A DNA stretch of 64,000 nucleotides from Primula veris (Eukaryota > Streptophyta > Magnoliopsida > Ericales > Primulaceae), in contig OY821740.1 in assembly GCA_963682055.1 (NCBI GenBank), forward strand, positions 36,166,795 to 36,230,794, given 5' to 3'. Positions 24,606 through 38,700 of the stretch are shown piece after piece. Below the pieces are notes generated by a model. It was not told the DNA's origin and searched no databases. It saw nothing but the letters and a program-made list of their open reading frames with translations. The stretch's first letter is position 1. Every line of letters starts with the position of its first letter. The translations under genes and the position numbers were made by a program.

Positions 24606-25702
24606 TGATGAGAAGCTTAATTTCCATTTTGAGTGAAACTATATTTGTTTTAATAGAAGCCGGATTATCACAACTGATATGGTTATAGTTGGGATCCGAC
24701 AAAGTAGTATTGCTTAATTTTGAAAGTTCACAAATTTTGCCTAGTTTCTTTACCTGGTATGGTTCGTTTATTGTACTTGGAACTGCTTTTACATGGTGAT
24801 TTTTGATGAAGTTTGGAATAGCAAGTTATTTGCAAGTTGCATACAGGCTTTCATATTCAGTTTATTTATGCAATATTCATATTGGTTGACAAAGGTTGAT
24901 TGCTTGGTTCTGTTCAATTTTTAGATAGTTTCAGCAGTATTAGGTGTATGTGAGTTTTTACATGCATCTGAAATGAACATCTTTATCTACATCTGCTCTT
25001 CAGAATTTTGAGTGTGAGTTCTATTTTTGTTAACTTCTTGCTTAATAAGGAGATGATTCTATGCTTTTCCAAAAATTTGGAGATGATCCTATGAATGTCT
25101 TCGGTTTAGTTTCAACGTTTCACAGTTTTAGCATGGAAATAAACCCGTCGATGAAATATATTTTTCTTTTGACAATGCAACTCATAAACAAAAGGTTTGG
25201 AAAAGGGAACCTTTTGCTAATAAATTCTCATATCTTATTACTAAAAAAGTGGGGAAATTCGAGCCAAGTCCCCTTTTCCAAACCTTTTTTTGCTAGTATT
25301 TTTTTTTTAATAATTTTTTTTTAGATTTAAGACGGTTTAGTTAAATACCGTAAATTTTAGACATTCAGCCATGTAATACAGTTTGTTTGGTATGCCATAG
25401 CTGTAATCTTTTAACATCAGCAGAAAGAGCCTAATATAATGGAAACGACTTATAGAACCAGTTATCAGATTCAATAAATTATTTTCAAAATCAATTCTCA
25501 AGTAACAAATGTGTTTGTCTAAAAAATGTAATGAAATATAATTCCACAAAAGAAGTGCGTATAAAATACACAAAGTTGCCAAAAAGTACTTCCACCCCAA
25601 ATTCTAACTAGTATGAAAACAACAAATATATCAAAACTACATTATTTTCAGTACTGTAACCACTGAAATTTGTGAGAAAATACGACCAAACTGATCCTAA
25701 AA
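24606..25702. other. Convergent 3' intergenic region
   Basis: It holds the 3' ends of the ceramidase gene (plus) and CDP-DAG synthase gene (minus). Short frames at 25061-25324 and 25337-25600 have no support. Confidence 0.5.
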
Positions 25703-26317
25703 TCATTGCAATTGCCTATCCTGAATGATCTGCCCAAGCTTCGAAAACAGCGCTCGCTGTTCTTCAAATGTTAGATTCATCAATATCTGCATCGTAACAG
25801 ATGAACCATAATAAGCTATTTACCACATGCACACACAGTTATACGGAGAAATTAACTATTTAGTTTTAACCTGATCAAGAATCATATCCACTGATAGACC
25901 TTCTGGTGCAATAAATGACTGGTGATAAATGTATGCAAACACCGCCATCACCATCTGCATAAATTGTGTATAGTTAATCAATGTAAACAATTCTTTTAAC
26001 AATTAATGTACTAGGTCTACCTAAAAGTTATTCCAGACTGATAGTAACAACAAATGAAGCCTAGATTTGTTCCTTATTTACTGAAACAATGACAGAGATT
26101 TGTAAGGGTTCAGAAATAGGATTGGTTCCTCATGTAAAACAAAAACCAATGACTATCTTAGATTTAAGCTCATCATATAAAAGAAAAAAATAAGAAAATT
26201 ATGCTACCCGTCAAAGTCTATTTTAGGTATAATTACCAAACAGAAGGCAAGGGACAAGACGAGAGGGGAGGAGAATCAGCGACTTGTAAAAATGACAAGT
26301 ATATGAGTGAAAGAAAA

Positions 26318-26353
<36 letters not shown>

Positions 26354-29300
26354 AAAACTGAAACTCAAAAAAGCCAATGACCACTGATTTCACACAGATA
26401 AGATCAACAAGCCATGGTTATAGAAATCAATGTGCGCAACACACAAAACACGGAATGATAGGATACGAGGAGAGAGTAGGAGTGATTTCATCTCTACCCA
26501 ACACTGATAGGTTGAGGTTGGTATTTCAATGGAGACGGATTTTATAAACAAATAAATTGAGCCATTCTGGCAACAGTAAATTTAACTACTTGTCCTTTTC
26601 AGTAGTAGCGTAATAGTTGAATAACAAACCAGTCATGTCCCAGTCATATGTGTTCAACTCTCCATGCACTACGGTTTGATAGATATTTTGATCTGGTAAA
26701 GCAACTAAATTCCTTTGAAGTAAATAAAGTATACTATTTTGTAACTTATAAGCAGCGTACCTGGCAATCCATCCTATCCGTCATGCCTCCATGTCCAGGA
26801 ATGCTATCACCAAAATCCTGCAACAAGAAAATAATTTTTCGTATAAATTCCAATTATTACTACGACGTCAGATCTTCTCTACAAGGACTGGTTTAAAGTG
26901 GACCTTAATCTTGAAAGCTCTTTTGAAACCACTGGCAAAGAAACCTCCAAAGGGTGCTATTATCGATGAAAAAAGTCCAAGCCACATAGCATGCCACTGA
27001 ACTGGTAAAACCTCGAATTCTCTCCAAGGAAACTGTAAAAGGAAATGACAAGTTAAGAATAAATTCCATGAGTAGAAATAGAAATATGAAAAAGTACAAA
27101 AATTTGGCATGTAGAACACTTATTGTCACTCAAGTAACGCACAAGGAAATAATACTAAGAAGATCCAAAAAAAAAAGGGAACAATAGAACATGGGAAAGA
27201 AACATAATTGGTTTACATATATAACCAATTCTAATTAGGAAAAAGAAATTATCTATGGTTGTTATATGAAAGGAATCTGTTCTCTTTCCTACATGTACTT
27301 TTTGCTTTCAAAGCCAAGTGTTTCTACACAATATATAGCAAGTGCCCTATATATCTAAACCAGTGTAGCAAATAAAAGGCCATGCAGCTTGAATTTTGGG
27401 TAGTTAAAAATGTAATTGGGGAGAAGCAGGGGAAACTTGAATACTCTACGAAAGATGAAGTTTGAATATTAATAAAACTCATTCCAAGAGAATCTTATGT
27501 CGACAGGTGGTGAAAATAAATCAATCAAGTGATGAAACATAACCAAGTTGTTAAAGAAAATGTGGCAAAAAATTAATTGTTCTTAATATAGATATTTACT
27601 AATTGAAACAAAATGTACATCCAAATCACTCGATTATATTCATGGTCATAGACTTGGTATTTACTTACCCATTTAGGAAGCCAACCAGGTAAAGAAAAAT
27701 ACTCTGGCTTAAATAATGGACCAGGATCACAATAAAGCCAACCAGTTGACAAGTCCTGTAAGTGTCATCATATTGGGAAAAAAACTATTAGGTTACTCAA
27801 ATTTAAAAAATAATTAAAAGAAAATAGGAAAATAGTATATAGTAGTAGATTTACCTTTCGTGGACATGTTAGCCACTCGTGCTGCCCTAAGATATTTGCG
27901 AGCTGTGCATACATTACAAAGTTAATTTTCACATAAAAGTTCTTAAGATATTCTTAAAATTGGACGAAATGTGCAAAAAGTTTTACGATTAGTTGCCAGT
28001 CAACAATGGATCTAAAGAAAGGCATAGGCGTTAGGGGCAATCACAGATTCACATGTGTAGCTTCTTATAAGATTAACTGCTACTATGCTTCCGTGGTACT
28101 AACATAGCAGCTAGATCATAGACATAATGTTAGAAAAATGAGATTCCAGATTAATTGGCTCATTAGACAGTTATGCAAAGGTGCTCATTAGAATATAACT
28201 CCTAGAAAACTGAACTAATCAATCATATCTTTAACTAGGATGGCAAAAACAAATTAATGTAATAGTAGGTCGAACCCAAAATAAACCTACAGAAGCTTTG
28301 GGTCCCTTTGGTAAGCGCAAATCTCAACTTTCTTAGAAACTGTAATATTTGTTTGTCCTTCCTTTCTTGGACACCAAAATTAACTAGAAACAAAAATCAG
28401 AAAAACCAAAACATGTAATTTTCCTGTTTTAGAGAAAAGTCAGAAAACACTATTCTTCTTGAGATTGAACTGGCCTATCTCTCTCGATCTTAACCTTTGG
28501 AATAAAATACAGAACAGTTTTTGAAAACTCAAAAGAGAGATCCCACCAAATGTGAACATGTTTCTTGCAGCCCAGTTCAGGAAGGTAAAGGTACAAAAGG
28601 ATGCTCACCAGAAAAGCAGAGACAATAGTTGTAATAGATGCTCCAATGAAACCTTCCCATGTTTTTTTCGGTGACAACTTGATCAGAGGGGTTTTCCCAA
28701 AGAAAAAGCCAAAGAAATACGCAGCGATGTCGTTAATAACAATCAACGATGCCGGGAGAAGAAACCTGTGTGCAGAAAAGATCCAATGATTGAGCAATAA
28801 CAATATAGAAAATTTGTCAACCTCATCAAAAGGCCATCATACATAAATTGTTTGCAACATTTTAAGTTCCCAGTCACAGGGCACATAAAAATAAAAATAA
28901 GAAGGAAAAAAGAACTTCCTTTTACAATCAATATGACCATTTAAAGTTCACAAGCACATACAAAATCAATAAATGGGTCAAGAGAACACTATACCAGAAA
29001 ATTCCTTCGAAAATATTGGCAACGGTGAAGGCAGATTGTGTGAATACAATAATAAGAATCATATGTGTCCATGCATATTGACCAAATTGGTACTTGTACA
29101 TCTTCTTCTTCAATGTAAGAATGAACCACATAAAACCTGAGTCCAAAACCAATAATTCATATTCCAGTGAATAATTTAATTGAGGAAAAGCCAATTACAG
29201 TGAAACTCTACAATTCTGTGAATTATTTTGAGATCAAATTTTACCTGCAATATACAAGAAATAACAGGTAACCATGTGATACTTGATAAAACTGCCGACG

Positions 29301-30016
29301 AGATGATATAAGAATTTCTCAGACGTAACAGTGTTGGCTAGCCGTTGGTTGAGAATCCGTCCATATACGAAGAGCATAACTGTAAAGAAAAAATGCCTGG
29401 AAAAGGGAACAAAATTTTACCAGAGATAAAAAGATGGTAGCAAGGCAGAGAGAGAGAGAGAAAAAGTGTAGTACCAATTCAACAGCCTAAATCCGGGAAG
29501 TTGTCTATCTTCGTGGCCTTTCCTGAGCAAGCTGAAAAGTTCTTTCGCCATAAATATTTGAATGACCACCACCATGGCCCAAATACTGAGATGTCCCATG
29601 TATATTATCAATATAAACCCACCAATCATCCAAATAGATGAGTAGACACGGGTCAACATTGATTTGTACTTATTCTGATCATTGACCAATAAATTAGTCC
29701 CGTTCTCTTTTCCAATCTCTGATAGAACCTGACATAACATTGGAGGAAAATAAGAATATAAAACTAATTATGGAAATTGATAGCGTCCCAATTTCATAAA
29801 GCTACAAACTTGCTGCTGTTTTTTTAGTAGCATTAGCAGAGGGTTATTGAAAGGTTTAGTGTTTTTCTTATTTCAGGAATGAAAAGAAAATTTGGAATTT
29901 ATAACCAAAACCAACAAAAATTCTAAGCCTTGTAAGAAACTGACCTCAGTTGAGCGTTTGCGGTGTCTAAGACGCCCTGTTGGCGTTGATGGGACACTAC
30001 CATGATCCTTTTCCAT
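25703..30016 (-). CDS. CDS2: CDP-diacylglycerol synthase (phosphatidate cytidylyltransferase)
   Basis: Eleven coding exons on the minus strand: 30016-29945, 29728-29475, 29396-29245, 29136-28995, 28765-28609, 27902-27855, 27755-27669, 27032-26904, 26817-26761, 25954-25871 and 25786-25703. They total 1,266 nt, 421 residues, matching Arabidopsis CDS1/CDS2 length. The enzyme makes CDP-diacylglycerol from phosphatidate and CTP, feeding phosphatidylinositol, phosphatidylglycerol and cardiolipin synthesis at the ER. The protein has a short basic N-terminus ([14 protein letters not shown]), multiple hydrophobic helices, [14 protein letters not shown], and the family signature at about residues 338-364 ([23 protein letters not shown]). 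An upstream in-frame stop supports the chosen ATG. Its position next to the ceramidase gene favours the CDS2 orthologue, but the name is inferred from synteny. Confidence 0.95.
26318..26351. repeat. (TA)n microsatellite in a CDP-DAG synthase intron
   Basis: Uninterrupted TA dinucleotides lie in the intron between coding exons 9 and 10. Confidence 0.9.
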
Positions 30017-30414
30017 GGTTTTTTCAATAAAATTTGAGTCGGGTATAGATCATAAGTATAAATACTATTACCCAGAAATAGCCCAAGTGAAAGCTTGATT
30101 ATGCACAAATTCCCTGTAACAATAATAAAAAAAGATTAACTTTTTTCTTAAACTCCTAACTACTAATTGAACATAGATGCACAAAAGCAGGACGTCTATT
30201 TTATAAAAAAGTTGAAGCTTCAGAAATGCTGCTTGTGACAGAAGAGATAAGGACTCGAGAGTTCATGTTTATTAGAAAAGCGATTTTAGACAAGGAAACA
30301 AAAAATAAGGGGGAGGGACCAGTGCAATGTTGTAGCTTTAACCTATCAACATCAACTAACTTTAAAATTGCAATCCGCGTATATCGTTAATAAGTTTGGG
30401 AACAAAGAAATATC

Positions 30415-30874
30415 TGTTGGAATTGTCCTACATCGTTTAGGCATTGATAAAGCCAAGGATTAATATATGCCCATTTCCTTCCTTACTAATAGGCCTTTTA
30501 GTGGGGAATGGACGGTCTTCTACATGGTATCAGAGCCAAGACTAAGCCGGTTTGTATGATGGGCCACCTCCACCCAATTTGTTGATTGTACTTGTTGGGC
30601 TTATCGGAAATTGACCAACCCACAAGTGAGGGGGAGTGTTGGAATTGTCCCACATCGTTTAGGCATTGATAAAGCCAAGGATTAATATATGCCACCTCCA
30701 CCCAATTTGTTGATTGCACTTGTTGGGCTTATCGGAAATTGACCAACCCACAAGTGAGGGGGAGTGTTGGAATTGTCCCATATCGTTTAGGCATTGATAA
30801 AGCCAAGGATTAATATATGCCCCTCTCCTTCCTTACTAATAGGCCTTTTAGTGGGGAATGGACGGGCTTCTACA
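30415..30874 (+). mobile_element. TRIM (small non-autonomous LTR element) with three LTR segments
   Basis: Two 110-bp LTRs (30415-30524 and 30765-30874) begin TGTTGGAATTGTCC and end TTCTACA. The primer-binding site TGGTATCAGAGCC (complement of initiator Met-tRNA) starts at 30525 and polypurine tracts (GTGAGGGGGAG) precede 30637 and 30765. The target-site duplication is a perfect ATATC on both sides (30410-30414 and 30875-30879). Between the outer LTRs there is a partial third LTR (30637-30692) followed by a second copy of the internal segment. There is no coding capacity, and the strand given is the element's own sense. Confidence 0.92.
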
Positions 30875-31364
30875 ATATCTTTAACAATCTCAATGCTACA
30901 GCAATGTGAAACAAATCTAGGAATTCATTTTCTGGAAAAACCTCTCAATAGATTGCCAATAAAGATTTCAGGTATAATTTAATATATATTCCTCTATTAC
31001 CGACCTAAACTACAAGTAGAATTAATAGATTTATAAACATGCTATAGAAGATTCAGAAACGGTCAGCAAGGAAGAATTTATGCAAGAATAATATTTTCTT
31101 ATGGGGGTGCAAAGCCACTATACTTTACATGCCTTGAAGTAAAAATTGGTCGATAGAATCTTATAATAATGAGAGGTATGATGGTTCCCAATTGTCGCAA
31201 TGTTGTTACTCTAGTGTAAACATTCAAACCAGTAGATTTAAGGGTACAGATATGCTAATTATTTTGGTATAAAATAGGAAGGTGTACTTTCTCAGGAATA
31301 TGTCACAAAATCGGACCAGTTTTGACACTATCGCATGTCCACAAACGAAACCTCAGTCATGATA

Positions 31365-32002
31365 AGATACAAGTAACTGCTTTCCTTAGAAACGCCATTT
31401 TCCCCTATATAAAATTCATGATTAAAATTCAACTGCAAAAAGGTTACTCGCCTCAATAATACTAGATAACCAAACACATCAACTAAAATGTGAAATGAAT
31501 ATACATGGCAATTTGGGTCCACGAAATTTTAAATTTAATTGTTAAACCTAAGATACTAAATATACCAATATACCCCGTCTCATAATGTAATTCCCTATGA
31601 TGTAGCTTCTGTATCGTATTATTTTTTGTATAGGCCGTTTCACTTATCAGTGCTACATTTTTTACAAGTTAAATTGGACTGTCATATAAACCTATTTCTC
31701 AACAAGTAAAAACTGAAAAACTGTTTGGGGAAAGATTTAATCTTTTTAAAATTTGTCTCTAAATTAAGGCAAACCCAATCAGTGAATTACATCTTAAACC
31801 TGATTACGATTGAGTAATAGCTTTCCTTAAAAACGCCATTTTCCCTATGTAAAATTCATGATTAAAATTCAACTGCAAAAAAAGTACTCGCCTCAATAAT
31901 AATAGATAACCAAACACATTAACTAAAACGCGAAACGAACAATGATGTGGCACTTTAATGTCCACGAACAAAATCTTAGATTTTGCCTCTAAATTGCTAA
32001 GA

Positions 32003-32042
<40 letters not shown>

Positions 32043-32560
32043 TGCCCATCTCACAATGTAATGACCTACGCAGTAGCTTCCAAATGGTATCATTTTTCGC
32101 ATAGGCTTTTTCACTTTATCAGTGCTACATTATTTTACAAGTAAAACTGGACTGCCTTATAAACCTATCTCTTAACAAGCAATAACTTAAAAAATGTTTA
32201 AGGGGGAGAGGAAAGATTTAATCTTTTGAAAAATTGGCTCTAAATTAAGGCAAACCCCATCAGTGAATTACATCTTAAACCCGATTACGATTAACTGCTT
32301 TCCTTAAAAACACCATGTTCCTTATGTATATTCATGATTAAAATTCAATTGCAAAAAGGGTACTCGCCTTAATAACGCTAGATAACCAAACACATTAACT
32401 AAAACGCGAAACGAACAATGATGTGGCACTTTTAAGGTCCACGAACAAAATCTCAGGATTTGCCTCTAAATTGCTAAAGATACTACTATCATATACTATA
32501 TATACATATACGGTATACTCCGTCTCACACTGTAATAGGCCTTTCACTTATCAGTGCTAA
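31365..32560. repeat. Triple direct repeat, ~450-470-bp period
   Basis: Three diverged copies start near 31375, 31818 and 32296. Each runs from TTTCCTTA(G/A)AAACGCCAT through TTCATGATTAAAATTCAA, GATAACCAAACACAT, a GGTCCACGAA segment, TCTCA(T/C)A(A/C)TGTAAT and TCACTTATCAGTGCTA. The later ones continue to AGGCAAACCC(A/C)ATCAGTGAAT. Copies 2 and 3 are the closest. A (TA)n tract interrupts copy 2 near 32008-32041. Confidence 0.85.
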
Positions 32561-32880
32561 AATATAAACTTATTATTTCAACAACTTTATAATCTTTTTA
32601 ATCTTTTAAAGCAAACCCAATCAGTGAATGGCATCTTAAACCTGATTACCGATTAGGAACAAGTAACATGAAATTTGAACGAATTCAACAGTAAAATAAA
32701 TACAATGAATATGTAGAGATCTCGTTTCTTTTAAATTTGAACGTGTAGATTCAATCCCATTAAATTATGTATATCAGTATATGTATATATAAGCACTAAA
32801 CAATGATTATTAAGAATTAGATAGATGGTAAGAACATAAAAAAAAAGGTCAAGTTGAGCTAAGAGCATACCACTTATACA

Positions 32881-35738
32881 GTCGCCAATTAGAGAGAGAG
32901 AGAGAGAAAGAGACTCCAAAACCACCGGAATGAGACAAGACGACGCCAATTATTAATTATTAATATGTCTATATATATATATATATATATATATAGTTAT
33001 TATATTTGTATTCTATGTAGGAGTACTAAAAGTGTCCCATTAAATCATTACTATGTCTATATAATCTCTATATATGTGCTTATGTATCAATTACACTGCT
33101 TTATAAGTGTCCCATCACAAATTAAGGTTACATTTATTTATACTTACGAAATTACATCGGTTAATAACTTGCATCAAGATTATCGGAATGAAAATTTTCA
33201 AAAGTTGATTATATAGTTTAAATGTTAAATTTTATTATAAGATTTAAAAAAAAAATCATTTCGATAATTTTAATAAAAGTTATAAACCGATCAAAATTGC
33301 ACGTAGTTTCGTAATGGACAATTAAATCGAAACGGAATAAGTATAACTTTGTCATGTTTTTTTAAAACTAAATTGGTTAAATAAAAAATTTAAATACATT
33401 CATTTGTGTTTCATTCTATTTGAATTTGTGTGGAAAATTCAAATATAAATGCTTTTGTTTATGTCTATTAATAATATAATTTTTTCTTTTGATTTGTTAT
33501 ATTTGAGTTAATGAAATTGGTTGAGTTGTTGTTCATATTGAGCTGGATTGTGATTGACAATGAGTTAGTTAATCATGCTCGAACATGTACTGGTTTTAAG
33601 TGTCTATTTATTTTCTATCGATATACCGATATTTATGGATTGATCACGAGTCGACTATGGTTAAAGCGCTTATGTGTCTTGAACTTGTATTGAATGCAGT
33701 TAATATTAATTTTGTAACGTATTCTGGTTTTTTTTTATAATCGTCAATTAAATGAAGTATCCTTTCCATTTTTATTATAGTTATTGCGGTTAATATTATA
33801 GCAATTGGATCGACTAAATGAACTTGTATTGAATGAAGTTAATATTATAACAATTGGATTGACTATTGTTTTGTCGATTTAAATCCCATCATATAGTTTT
33901 GGCTATGACGTATGCGATTAACTTTTTAAGGAGTTCATTATGCGATTTAGATATGAAAATTTTGCGGGTCAAATTTGTAAGTGTTTTCGGAAGATACACT
34001 TATATGCACGATGAAAATAATGGCAAGTGATTCCTTTCCCTATTTTGGATCAGTGTGAGATTTATTTTGATTTTAAAATAAATTGTAAATTAAGTTTTCT
34101 GATTTTGTGTTTAATGTTTTTTTTCCTATTAATAAGACCAAATGTTGGGTAAAAGTATAACGTTTTTTCTTTAGAAAAAAAGTCTAACAAAGAGGATCTA
34201 GATAAGTATCACGTTTGAGTAAGAGGTATTATCAAGTAGGAATGTGTGAAGTTAACCTGGAAATAAAATGCAATGATAATGCCCATTTTTTATAAGTTGC
34301 ATTCTCGTGGTTACTGGGAAAACTAATAGCATGATAATTTTAACAGGGAATGAGTATTGAGAACTCAAGGCAACCCTAAAAAAAACAAAAAAATAATTGT
34401 GTTACTTCTATTCAGATATGAGCAGATAGTGAGCACTATGATATCAGTAAGATAACCGATTTCGTAAGATTATTTATATTTAGTTAGATACGAGTGAATT
34501 CTTATGATTTTTATTTATTTAATTATAAAAGTCAATTAGGCATAGGGTACAAAAACTAGATCAAAAAAGATGGATTCAAATAATCTGATCCGGTTACAAT
34601 ATACCAGATCAAAAAAGAATTACAGCATGTACAAAACAAATGGAGTAAAAGAGAACGCAATTCCGTGTTTTCAAGATTGGCAGCGACTTCTCTTGGTTTG
34701 CCAAATAATGATTTTATCAGACTGGATATGACATAAAAAAAGGTTCCGAGTAAAAATTTCCCGGCGAAAAATTGACTACTGAAAACAATTTACTTGGATA
34801 CAAACAAACGAAGTCAAACCGAACATTTAGTAAAATCTTTTGCCTGCAAAGGTCTGTTTACCCTCATTTTCATTGAAGGGAGCCAGTGTATACATCTTGC
34901 TCATACAATATTGATCTAAATTTGTCATACAATATTTTCTACTACATATTTTTTTATTGACGCTAATGGATCAAAAGGGCAGAATATATCAGACAATTGT
35001 ATATCATGATCTGTATAGCGAGGACGGAAAGGACATTTGATACAAGATACAATTTGATTATAATTCATGGTCAAATACCATTACAAAATACAGTTTCTCG
35101 ATCAACCCAAAATGGTTGTAGAGAAGAAACTACTCCTAACATGGCCACAACAGACTAATAAATAAAAAAGTCCAGAGACTTGGTTCAATTTTGAAACAAA
35201 ATAGGGTGTGAATAGAAAAGTTTGATTTAGGTTATGCAGAAACTATAAAATGCAATAACAGAATTGTTACCTGGTTATCTATGACACAACAAGGGATAGA
35301 GAACTCAATAACCTTTCTACATTAACTAGAACAGAAATAGAAAACCCTGAAACACGAACAAGTCAACAAGTATAGCAGGAATAAGGAAAACGGTTAACTT
35401 TACAAAAAAAAAGTAAAACGGTTATTACGAATTGAACAAAAAACTATATTTTCAAACATGTTTATGGAACTTGCTACACTATAAACTTCGTCAGAGGTGA
35501 TCACAGTCACGGACACACATTCGTTATTGGTCAATTACATTATCAAGCAGCAACTTGGCATATAAAGTTTAAGCCAGCTATTTTCTTCTAAAATAAGGTT
35601 TCTTAGTGATAAAATTCATTGTTTGTTTTTTTACTGAGTAGCTATGCACGGTTTTTAAGGGAAACTATTCTTAAAATAACCGCAAATAAGAAAAAGGAGA
35701 CGGAACCATGAAATGGCTTATGCGTGCCCATCTTCTGT
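32881..35738. other. Intergenic DNA between the CDP-DAG synthase and TFIIF genes
   Basis: It contains a GA/CT tract (32892-32912) probably in the 5' leader of the CDP-DAG synthase gene, a (TA)n tract (32973-32995), and AT-rich DNA without gene-like frames. The right end should include the 3' UTR of the TFIIF gene. Confidence 0.45.
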
Positions 35739-38700
35739 TCATTTGTCTCTCAGCACAACAAAATTAGCCCCATTGGTTTTCTGAATCTTTGAGATCCGTC
35801 TCAATATAGCAGCAAAAGCATCCTTGTCCTGCAAAGAGAAAATCTAAATCTTTAACAAAATAAGAAATCAAATGACCCCTCTTAAAAGCTACGACAAGAG
35901 TGGCACAGTGGGCAGAAAGATGATAAGAACATCTTCCTTTACCATATACCGTGGTGTGAGGGCTAAATCCTTCATTACTGCACCTTTCAATGTTACTTTC
36001 ATTATAAAAAATGGGCGTATCAAGGAGAAACTAGCAAATTAGAAACAGAGGAAGCTTTCTATTTCATTCCCGAAAAGAACCTTACTCACATACAGCTTTT
36101 CAAAGAGAAAGAGCTACCAGCTAGCAGGATTTGAACCAAGAAAAAGTACAGAACTTCCTTAAATGCTAGTATCTAATACTCCTATGCCATGTTTGTTTGC
36201 AGGATAAAAGAGGGTATAGAATTAATCGTACCATGGGCCATACTTATATCATGTTTGTTTACACAAAATGCAATTAGTACTATATGGGGTATAGGACTAA
36301 TTATACTGCATTTTAGCCTAATAAGGGGTATAACTAATGACACCTTATATGGTGGTATTATTTATACCAGTCATAGCACTAGTTATAAACAATACCCCTT
36401 TATACTATCCTGCAAACAAACATGGCCCTGCTATATAAGTTAATAAGGGTGGACAAGAGGCGTTCCAGTCTGAAGAAACAACTACGACATAAATGCAAAA
36501 CTCACACATGTTTCCCTATTGTAATCCGAAACAGACTATAAAATTATACTTTGTGTAGATGGCCTTTATAGCATCTAAAAAGATTGGAAAGATCATAACA
36601 TGACAATTTCGTCTCGTTGAAGTTTTTAGAAAACGGTTGCGCCATGTTTGTTCATTGTTATAAAAAAGGTCACAAACAATGTATGCATCTGAATTAATTT
36701 ACTCTCCCTTACTATTCAAACCCACTAATCAAAGAAATAAGATGTACTTATTACTGTATTTTCATATAATACAAGCGAGAAGTCCGAGGTTCTATTAAAA
36801 AGACGGACCCAAAGTGATGTTACTGTATTCAAACAATAAACATACTTGTCTTTTAACTATAGAGAAAAGGGTATGACCATAAAAAATAAAAAGAACATAA
36901 ATAATCAACAAGATAATCTCAAAAGATGATCATGCACATACCTCTTTGCATCGTAACCTTGATTTGAATTTCCCGACGAGATCCTGAGTGGTCACTGGAG
37001 TCTTTTGCTGTAAAACTGCTCTTATCTCTTCTTCAGTGACAGGTCCAGATGATGCCGACGGGGTTTTGGAAGAGGATAGTGGTGTAGGTTTTGCAGATGC
37101 GCCAATTTTGGTAGAAGATGCATTTTCATCTTTGGATGGTTTAACTTCCTGTTAAATAAAATAAAGGGTTAATTCTATTTTTATACACTAGCCTATCAAC
37201 TTTCAACACGCTTCACACTACCATACCAACTTTCATATTTTGGTCACTGGTCTACACGTTCATTTTCAATTGAGGTACTTCCATCCACCGTCATTCATAA
37301 GCAATCTAAGGACTAATTTTGTACAACAAACTATCTGTTTTTAAAGGTTTGTATGACGTACGATTTATTTTTAACAATTTGCACACCATCCTAACGAAAT
37401 AAGTTGGCGCATTCTGGTAATTATATTTTCTGCTACCAATTTAGAAGTTACTCAAATGTAAAAAAAATGTGTAGAGGGAAGCGGTTTTTTTTTTTGGAAG
37501 GCTAGGGTATGGATTGTTAAAAGCTAATAAGTTGGTGTGGTAAGATGCCATTATCCCAAAATAAAACCAACAAATATAAGAATCAGAAAGATCAAACAAA
37601 ACAGTTGGCACTTGGTATGAAATCAAGAACAAGGTTTGAAGAAATACATACACTTTCCGACTTCACTTTCTTAAGAGGGGTATTATTACTAGCTTTTGCA
37701 TCGTCACCATTTGCTTTTCTCTTCCCCTTTGATGATTTCGTATTAGGTGGAGTTCCACGAGTAGGCGCTGAAGAAGGAGGTTGTTTTGCAGGAGTATTGT
37801 TGTCGATTGGTTCTTCCTTTGGCTTGGGAGCTAGTACAGGTGAAAGCCCCACCTCATCCTCTACCTGGACAGATAAATAAAACACCAAAAATAATCCAAA
37901 TGTTGTTAAAAATAAAATTAAATTTAACATCCTTGGAGATTGATTCTTTCCAGTTTTGATTCATTAGCAATAATTTAATGCTGCAAAAGTGCAAATTAAT
38001 AAGGTAGCTTTTATAGCATGTTTTTAGTGCTTCATAGACCTTCAACCTGAACTTTCACTCTTTAACTCTACAGTTTCCACATTAACTCCATTTTTCCAAA
38101 TCAAAAGAAGGAACTAAGAAAAAAATCCTAGACACTGTGCAAAATAATTCAAAGACCGATTGTCAAACACAACTTTAGCAGACTCTAAATTAACTAAAAA
38201 CCACTTATTGTATCATACCAAACACAACCATGCATTTACTATTTCTAAAACAATAACCAGAAATGAAAAACCAGTTCCCACATTATAGCAATTATGCATG
38301 GTCTCTTCATAATTAGCTATTAGACTTGTAATTAGGAACCACATGCCGCTTGCTTTATGAATGTGCAAAGCACAGACCACGATTTTTTTTTTTTTGTAAT
38401 CCATTTTCTTATTACTGTCTTAAATCTTGACTCACAAAGTTAAAACACCAAACACTTCAACTTGTTGGTACTACAGCTAGAACTTACATCATCGTCGTCA
38501 TCAGATTCATCGTCATCAGATTCATCCAAACCATTAGTACGTCCAAGCAGCTTCTTCAATTCTTTTCCGGAATTACTTAGTCCTCCCCCTTCCTCTTCGT
38601 TATTTTCATCTTCATCCTCTTCATCCTGCAGCCAAATGTCCAAAGAGAAAGAAAAACATATATTTAAAAAGTGTCTCCAAAAATTGAAAAAACCAAGTCT

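Larger units (their letters stand above)
30017..32880 (-). other. Leader and probable 5'-UTR intron of the CDP-DAG synthase gene
   Basis: On the minus strand an acceptor (TTATTGTTACAG) lies just before 30115, giving a leader of about 100 nt ahead of the ATG. A donor-like GTG|GTATGC at about 32870, next to a CT-rich leader-like tract (32890-32912), could be the other end of a 2.75-kb 5'-UTR intron. The interval contains the TRIM element and a triple repeat. The intron is inferred and would be settled by a cDNA. Confidence 0.4.

Noticed and set aside
36189..36443. 84-codon plus-strand frame
   Set aside because: It coincides with the MITE between inverted repeats and has no codon or domain support.
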